Shown one piece after another: positions 57,464 to 64,000 of a stretch of 64,000 nucleotides of DNA (positions within the stretch are counted from its first letter, which is position 1; each line of letters opens with the position of its first letter). The stretch spans positions 22,971,107 through 23,035,106 of the forward strand of contig NC_084802.1 of NCBI RefSeq assembly GCF_963169125.1, given 5' to 3'. The notes beneath the pieces are model-generated. The model had not been told where the DNA came from. It searched no databases and was given only the letters and a program-made list of their open reading frames with translations. The translations under genes were made by a program, and so were the position numbers. The DNA comes from Humulus lupulus (taxonomy: Eukaryota > Streptophyta > Magnoliopsida > Rosales > Cannabaceae).

Positions 57464-60009
57464 TGTAACGCCCCAACTCCTGGAACCGTTACAGTGTGCC
57501 TTGTAAACAGTGCTAAACTCGCTAATCGAGTCATTCGGCCAAAATGTGATCTAAGTAAGACTAGCGGTTTAGGGTTTAAACATTTTGGTTATGATGTAAC
57601 GTTTCACTAGAACGTTTAATATATACATTGGGATCCCGAAAATATAAATTTCAGAGTTTATTACAGAAATTATTTACATCAGGCCGTTCTAAGCGGCAAA
57701 ACAGGGTTTAACCCTAGTTCCACTTTAAACCTTGGCCGTGGCGGTCGAGCAGCCGCATATGTACACATCATCACCAAAGCTCTTCAACTCAAGGATGGCC
57801 CAGCTTCCTTTTGCCTTTACCTGCACCACATAGCACCCGTGAGCCGAAGCCCAGCAAGAAAACATAACACTTTTCATAAACATTATCAAATGATTATCAT
57901 TATAATCACACTGAACATAAAGCTTTCAAACCAATGGGTGATCATCACATGATTCTAGCAGGAGAGTGGCTGTTAGGTAAGCCACCAGCCTCCAAGCTCT
58001 GCTTTCTAGCGGGAGAGTGGCTGTTAAGTAAGCCACTAGCCTCCAAGCTCTCTTTTCTAGCAGGAGAGTGGCTGCTAGGTAAGCCACTAGCCTCCAGGCT
58101 CTGTTTTGTAGCGGGAGAGTGGCTGCTAGGTAAGCCACTAGCCTCCAGGCTCTTTTTGTTCATCGACCCTCAAGGTCGGTCAGGCATTAATGCTCCTTGA
58201 GTCATTCAATGCTAGCAGTCGATTAGATCTAATCCCCGTTGGCTTGCGTGAACCACGCTAAGACCGTTTTGACTAATAAGTCAGCACTATGTGATCAGTG
58301 TCCAGTATCACTGCCGAACTTGACTAATAAGTCACAGCCTCACAGCTGATACTAACACCTTTACCAAATCTGACTAATTAGTCAGTGCCATGCACAAGTA
58401 AGCAGTGCTATCAATGTGTATCATATGCCAATTATCCAAGAATAGGGCATTAGCATGCTTACCAAACAGTTGCTAGCATAATCATGATCATGCACAAACT
58501 CAGAGACTCAAGCTCTGGCCAATCTCATATTCATCAGTCATGGCATGCCTCAATAATAATCATATGCGATGGGCAAGATCTCCAAGCATTCATTATGCTA
58601 TCAATGTTTACATTTAAACATCCAACATGCATCAATCATAGCCATGCATGTCACACACGGGGTGCAGTTTTCTTACCTTGGGTTCGAGCGAGAATTAATA
58701 AAAGAAGCGACCTTTGAGAACGATCAGCTTTTAGTCCTTTAGCGGTCACCTAGTCATAACCAAACATATAGGGTACCATTAATAAAATGTTCCCAAACCA
58801 AAACCTAACCTCCGGGACCTCAAATACTACTCAACCGGGTAGTAGGTTCAACCCCGAGGCCTATGGCTTGAATCCCCAAGCTAAAAACCCCATTCTGGCA
58901 AAAATGACCTTAAGGGCCGCGGCCCGCCCCTGAGACAGAGGCGCCTAAACCCAATTTACTCCAAGGACCGCGGCGCAACCCCCATATCAGCCAAAATGAC
59001 AACCCACACACCAGAATGTCCCCTGCATTTTCCCTTAGAACTAGCCCCTCAAATTAGCCCAAAACCTCTTTCAAACACCCATTCAAACCCCTATACATCA
59101 CCCATAACCTCCCCTCATCAAGACCCAAAGTAAACATCACCCAAACCTCCATTAATTCAAACTTTCCACAAATGATTCACAAGTTAAAAACCAAAACTCA
59201 AAACAGAGTATGAACCAGAAACTAATGGTTGAAGCTTACCTCAAACACGATTTGAATCCACTTTAATGGCTGAACTCAAGCTAAACCTCCCCAAGCTTGA
59301 CTCCCTAGCTTGCTTCCTCAAGATAGGTTCTCAAAACCTAAAGAAGAGGGTGAAGGAAAACTTGTACGGGAAGGAAGGGAGAAAGAAGAGATAGACTCTG
59401 TTTTAACTCTGTTTTAATCTACCACTTTCCACAGCCAGCAGCCTTTAAATCATATATATCCAAAACCCAAAATGACCAAAATACCCTTAAGCCAACAAAA
59501 GCCTCTAAACCATCTCAAGGGTAAAATTGGCACTTTCCACCTATCCCGTTAATCATAATTAACGCTTCCCATTTCCCACTAATCTCAATATTCTCAAATA
59601 TCAATAAATCACATCCCATTACCCTTTAATTCCCGGTAATGCTCTAATCATTAAATTCACCCCGAGACTCACCCCGAGCCCCGAACTTAAACCCGTTATG
59701 ACTAGACCGAACACTTACTTCTCATGATCGTCTCATGTCGAAAAGCTCGAGCCAAACCTCCCTATAATGTGGCTATATTAACAATTCTCAACTATGCACC
59801 CAAAATATACAATTACGCCCACAGTGGCCAAATTACCAAAATGCCCTTACATTTAATATATAAGCCCATATGCATGCATTCACCATCATATAATAATATA
59901 ATTCACATAAACATGCATATAATCATTACATACTATAATAAATCAATTATGGCCCTCCCGGCCTCCTAATCAAGGTCCTAAACCTTATTAGGAAATTTGG
60001 GGCATTACA
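57464..60009 (-). mobile_element. Solo LTR of the third Tekay-like family, minus strand, TSD GCAGG
   Basis: 2546 bp. Minus-strand start TGTAATGCCCCAAATTTCC, end CAGGAGTTGGGGCGTTACA; same family as 21591-24412. GCAGG at 57459-57463 and 60010-60014. The host reading frame closes exactly when the LTR and one GCAGG are left out (RAG then VILITPEGH), a clean insertion. GC-rich GGCCGCGGCCC words occur near 58915-58975. Confidence 0.96.
57956..58159 (+). repeat. Four tandem copies of a 51-bp repeat
   Basis: Units start at 57956, 58007, 58058 and 58109, each TAGCRGGAGAGTGGCTG followed by TAAGCCAC and GCCTCCARGCTCT. The period is exactly 51 each time, 204 bp in all. Because 51 is a multiple of three, both strands show repetitive open frames, which are artefacts. 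Confidence 0.95.
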
Positions 60010-61675
60010 GCAGGAGTGATCTTGATAACGCCAGAGGGGCATCGATTTCACTGCGCCATTAGGTTCGACTTCACTGCGTCAAAAAATGAAGCTGAATACG
60101 AAGCACTCCTTGCTGGATTAAGAATGGCAAAAGACATTAGTATAAAGGTGCTAGATATTTACAGTGATTCACAGCTGGTAATGAATCAAGTTCTAGGGGA
60201 ATATCAAGCACGAGGCCTAAAGATGGTGGCCTACTTGAACAAAACAAAAGATTTATTGGCCCAATTCAAGAAGTTTACCCTCCAGCAGATACTGCGGGAT
60301 CAGAATTCGAACGCAGATGCCTTAGCCAAACTCGCGAGCGCGAAAGATGCTGATACTTTGAATATTGTGCCAGTGGAAAGATTGAGCGAGCCAAGCATAC
60401 GAGCAAATGAAACCAGTATGAAAGTCCGAATGGAAGACACATGGATGGCGCCTCACTTGAAGTATCTGACAAATGGTGTACTACCAGCAAATAGAATCAA
60501 AGCCAGAACCCTTCAAAGACAGGCTGCTAGGTATATACTGGTCGATGGTGTTCTATACCGAAGGGGATATTCCATGCCGTTGCTCAGGTGTATTATGACA
60601 GAGAAAGCTGAGCTAATGAAGGAAGTACATGAAGGCTTCTGCGGGGATCACGTTGGGGGGCAAAGTTTGGCGAAAAAGATTCTCAGGCAGGGTTATTTCT
60701 GGCCGACTATGAACGAAGATTCAATGGAGTTTGTGCGAAAGTGCAATAAGTGTCAAAGATTTTAAAAAATCCCACGCGCAGCTCCAAACGAATTAAAACA
60801 GATGCAGAGTCCTTGGCCTTTTGCAGTATGGGGTATAGACTTGATTGGATCCCTGCCAACGGGAAAAAGGCGGAGTGAAGTACGCAGTTGTAGCAGTTGA
60901 CTACTTCACCAAATGGGCCGAAGCTGAGCCACTCGCTACCATAACGACCAAGAAAGTTCTTGACTTTGTCATCAAGAACATCGTTTGCCGATATGGTTTG
61001 CCTCGAAAAATCGTCTCAGACAACAGCACCCAATTTGACAGTGACTTATTCACCGACTTCTGCGAAAGGCACGGGATTATTAAAAGCTTCTCTTCAGTCG
61101 TGCATCCACAAGCAAACAGGCAGGTCAAAGCAGTGAATAAAACGCTTAAGGACACCCTGAAGAAAAGACTTGAAGACGCTAAAGGAGCATGGCCAGATCA
61201 GCTGCCTGAAGTCCTCTGGTCGTATAGAACTTCTCATCGAACAGCGACGGGTCACACCCCGTTTTCCTTGGCATACGGGTACGAAGCTATGTTACCTGCC
61301 GAATTAGATCCCCCCTCACATCGACGCATTACATACGACTAGAGCCAGAATAGCCAACTGATGATGGAGTCCCTAGACTTAATTGAAGAAATACGAGAAA
61401 GAGCCCAACTCCGAGTTGCTGCATACCAGCAAAAGGTCGCCCGGTATTTTAACTCAAAAGTAAAAGAAAAGAAATTCAGCGTCGGTGACCTAGTGCTACG
61501 ACGAGTTTTCTTAAATACCCGCGACCCCACTGCTGGAGTACTCAGAAAAAACTGGGAAGGACCTTACCAGATTGAAGAAATCCTTCATCCGGGCACCTAC
61601 AAACTTGCACGCTTAAATGGAGATCTCGTTCCATGCTATTGGAACGGTGAACACCTGCGCACGTACTACCAATAA
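60010..61675 (+). pseudogene. Tat-3 second RNase H and integrase
   Basis: The second RNase H continues with SKNEAEYEALLAGLRMAK, IYSDSQLVMNQV and DQNSNADALAKLAS. Integrase: intact HHCC (HEGFCGDHVGG, VRKCNKCQRF), core GIDLIGSLP and SDNSTQFDSDLF. The catalytic Glu of QVEAVNK is Lys here (AAA at 61127-61129). C-terminus HTPFSLAYGYEAMLP, RYFNSKVKEKKFSVGDLVLRR and NWEGPYQIEEI. A TAA at 60763, a one-base shift in the A-run near 60864 and a TAG at 61340 break the frame. It ends at 61675, usual Tat length. Confidence 0.92.
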
Positions 61676-62402
61676 ACAGTCCTTTTTAAAAGACTGGCTT
61701 GTATTAATTTATACTTTTACAAGTTTCGAAAAAGGGTTAGCCACGTTGTATGGCTAATCGCTTATAAGTGTAAGATCTTTTTAAGATCACTCGTAAAGAC
61801 ATGTTTAGTCCATTTTTAATACAAGATTATAATGGACTGTGCGCAGCCAGTCATTCTTGCCAACCTTTGTAAATTTATTTTTACAAGTATTTGTTCATTA
61901 CGTGTGTTGTTTTGCTGTATTATAAGTGTTATGTTTACTGTCGAGCAGTAATGTTCGCACAGGTCGTGGTCAAGGCAAGTGACCAAGGACCTAAAGCTCC
62001 TCGATCACTTGGGGGGCATATAAGGTTCATCGATAGCAAAGCATACCAAGGAGTATGTAAACACATGAACAAAATGAGTGAAAACATGCTATGGTACTTA
62101 GAGTATTTCTCAAAATTTATGTTTCAATAAATAAAACCAAAGTACTATGCTAAGTTTGGTCATGCGAACAGATATTATAATAAAAGAAACATTATAATAT
62201 CAAAAAAGCAATCTTTTGCACCGCAAGCAGTATTGCTCGGATGTAATTGTTCTATTAAAAGAAAAGCTTTTGCACCGCGAGCATTATTGTTCGGATGCAA
62301 TTGTCCAGTTATAAGTAAAAAAGCTGCCCTTGCAGCAATAAAAATAAAATTGTCTTTACAAACAGACCCGTGGGCCATAAAAGTAAAATAAAATAAAAAA
62401 TT
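61676..62402 (+). other. Tat-3 spacer between integrase and antisense gene
   Basis: No gene. Two direct copies of CTTTTGCACCGCRAGCA with CGGATGYAATTGT (near 62213 and 62268) are 55 bp apart, at the 3' side of the antisense gene, comparable in position to the 115-bp array in Tat-2. Confidence 0.6.
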
Positions 62403-64000
62403 TTACTGGGTAGGAGGGTCTTGAGGATTTGGGGGAGTGCCCTGGTCGGCAGGAGGACCAGCTTCAGCATTAGCAGAAGGAGCCTTTGCCTTAGCCTTTT
62501 CCTCTGCCTCCAACCGGGTGGCGCACTGCGCCATCAAACTTCTCTTCAACCGCTCGGAAAGATAGTTGAAGTTGGCCTCCCGGTTGTGCTTCCAGAAGTC
62601 ATAAAAGTAGAGGAGGGTGGCCTCATTGTACTTCTTCAAGTTCGCGACCCCTTCCTCCTCAACCTCCTGCACTCGCCCCTCGAGCTCCCGCACCCGCTCT
62701 TCAAGCTTCTTCGCCTCATCCCTGCTGGTGGTTAGATCGAGTTTGAGCTGTTTACACTCTTGGGTGTTAAGTACAGAACTTTCCCTCTATTTATGTCGCT
62801 CCTCATTGGCTCTCTTCAAGGCCCCTTGGCAGTCCTGAAGCTTCTGGGTGAGAGTGGCTTGGTCCTCGCACAGCTGTTCATTCAGCTTGGACAGCTCCTT
62901 GTTCTCCTCGAGCAGCTTTTTGTTCTCATCCTCAAGTGCTTGCTTAGTCTGAGCAAGCCGGGAGTCGGAGTTCTGTCCACGGGAAACCAACGCCCCAGCA
63001 CGGCGCCAGCTAGCAGTTAAAGACAGCAGCCCCTGAAGACAAAAAATGAAAAAGTAAGGAAAAGAAATCAGACATAAATGATGAAATAGCAAAAGATGAC
63101 TTACGCTGACTATCTCATTCAAACCTCTGTTGATGATTTGGTCGACCTCCATTGAGGCAGTTTCGTTGATGGCGACCTGGCTGCATCTATGCTTCGAGAG
63201 CTTGTATATCCTCTCCCTGGCCGACCCGACCACGAGGCTGGACAGGGAGCCTTCGGACAGGTTGTCCAAAGTCTCCTTTCCAGCGGTCCTGGAGGAGGGC
63301 TGTGGATTCTCAGGCGTGGGCGTCGACTATTCGATGGGGGTGGAGGTGTCATGTTTTCCTTAGAAGGGACAGCGGTTGAAGTATCTTCTGTTCGAGCCTT
63401 CTTCGAGGGGGTCTTGCTGCTTTCTCCTCGAACCCTCTTGCTATCCTTCTTCGGGATAGAAGAAGCAGCGGTGGCCTCGTAATGAGCGAAGACGTCTCCA
63501 GAGTCCATACCTGCACAAAAGGAAACAACTCGAGCAGTGAGATTAAGTGGTCATAGGGGGAACAAAGATAAAAGTAAAAGGATTACAAGCAAAGTGCCCG
63601 AGCTACAACTACTGGTCGTAGCAATATTTACTGAACTACCTAGTTCCTGGAAGAAATCTGAGTTTAAAGAGGGAGCATTCCTAAAATTGCCGTCCCCATC
63701 AAATAGATGAGAGGGAATTGGCAAATTATTTAAAAGCGAGATTATTCTACCGTTTACCTCCGACGAATCGTCAGAAAGTTCGGTAGGCTCGACAGCCTTT
63801 TGTTTTCCCTTGCCCTTGGGGACTGAAGGCTCCTCTGCTCGGTGGGGGACGGCAGGTTCCCTGATCGTAACCCTAGTTGGCCGCCTTCGAGGAGGCGCCT
63901 GAGGTTGCTGCTCGGGTTCCTGTTCGGGTTCCGCGTCAGCTTGAACATCGCCCACCGAGGGTTCGTTCGTCGCAGATTAAGATCCCCAAAGGCCGACCAG
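62403..64000 (-). pseudogene. Antisense spliced gene of Tat-3, 5' part outside window
   Basis: Minus-strand exons 63598 to beyond 64000 (partial), 63510-63105 and 63032-62403 (stop TAA). Intron 63104-63033 is GT-AG (GTAAGT/GTCTTCAG); intron 63597-63511 ends in TGTGCAG with a GC donor. Phases and order equal those of exons 2, 3 and 4 of the Tat-2 antisense gene, and one intron is 87 bp in both. The last exon is a long coiled coil (QALEDENKKLLEENKELSKL, LEERVRELEGRVQEVEEE) followed by LYFYDFWKHNREANFNYL, comparable to the Tat-2 C-terminus. The middle exon is Lys/Pro/Ser-rich with nuclear-signal-like KKDSKRVRGESSKTPSKKAR. An in-frame TAG at 62787, a frameshift near 63200 and a TAA near 63978 inactivate it. 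Function unknown. Confidence 0.78.

Larger units (their letters stand above)
52251..64000 (+). mobile_element. Tat-lineage element Tat-3, 3' end outside window
   Basis: 5' LTR 52251-52850, then gag, protease, RT, RNase H, a solo LTR insertion (57464-60009), second RNase H, integrase and an antisense spliced gene running to the window edge; the 3' LTR is not reached. Coding sequence is better preserved than in Tat-2: long frames broken by a few stop codons and one frameshift. The family also left the solo LTR at 17622-18211. Confidence 0.95.

Noticed and set aside
57926..58200. Open frames of 70-88 codons on both strands
   Set aside because: They are produced by the 51-bp tandem repeat (a multiple of three) inside a solo LTR; no start context or homology.

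Overview
The window is plant nuclear DNA, most likely from a eudicot with a large transposon-rich genome. Both cellular genes have GT-AG introns, their promoters carry plant site II and telo-box motifs, and the rest is plant LTR retrotransposons of the Tekay/Del and Tat lineages, a tRNA-type SINE and several fold-back elements. The species cannot be read from the sequence.

Layout. (1) Positions 1-36022 are one nested retrotransposon stack. The oldest layer is a minus-strand Tat element whose gag side and LTR end at 36022. A long LTR (1-1051) cuts its RT. Its gag is split by a complete Tekay chromovirus (4424-34443, TSD CTGGC). The Tekay 5' LTR holds a solo LTR (5539-8146). Its 3' LTR is split by a complete second Tat element (14179-32603, TSD ATATG). 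That Tat element holds two more solo LTRs (15748-18754, TSD CGTTC; 21591-24412, TSD GCGGG), and the first of these contains a further solo LTR (17622-18211, TSD GACAT). Nesting is therefore five layers deep, and the TSDs give the order of events. (2) Positions 36.3-42.6 kb form a small gene island with two convergent genes: the spliceosomal Sm protein SmG (plus strand, 4 exons, 80 aa) and a five-exon minus-strand gene for a 498-aa, probably plastid-targeted protein of unknown function. (3) Positions 42.6-52.2 kb are AT-rich: a SINE, three tandem copies of a unit of about 1.07-1.08 kb with a large internal inverted repeat, about 4.6 kb without recognisable genes, and a cluster of fold-back elements related to the inverted repeat of the tandem unit. 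(4) Position 52251 to the window end is a third Tat element, interrupted in its RNase H region by a solo LTR (57464-60009, TSD GCAGG); its 3' LTR lies outside the window.

How the parts work. Each Tat element has LTR, primer site, gag, protease, RT, a classical RNase H, a second RNase H-like domain and integrase. Between integrase and the 3' LTR both plus-strand Tat elements carry an oppositely oriented, spliced gene. In the complete element it can be modelled as four exons, with a minus-strand TATA box upstream. The two copies share intron positions and phases and the C-terminal coiled-coil architecture. All retroelement coding regions are decayed. Most premature stops fit single C-to-T or G-to-A changes, and several catalytic residues are lost.
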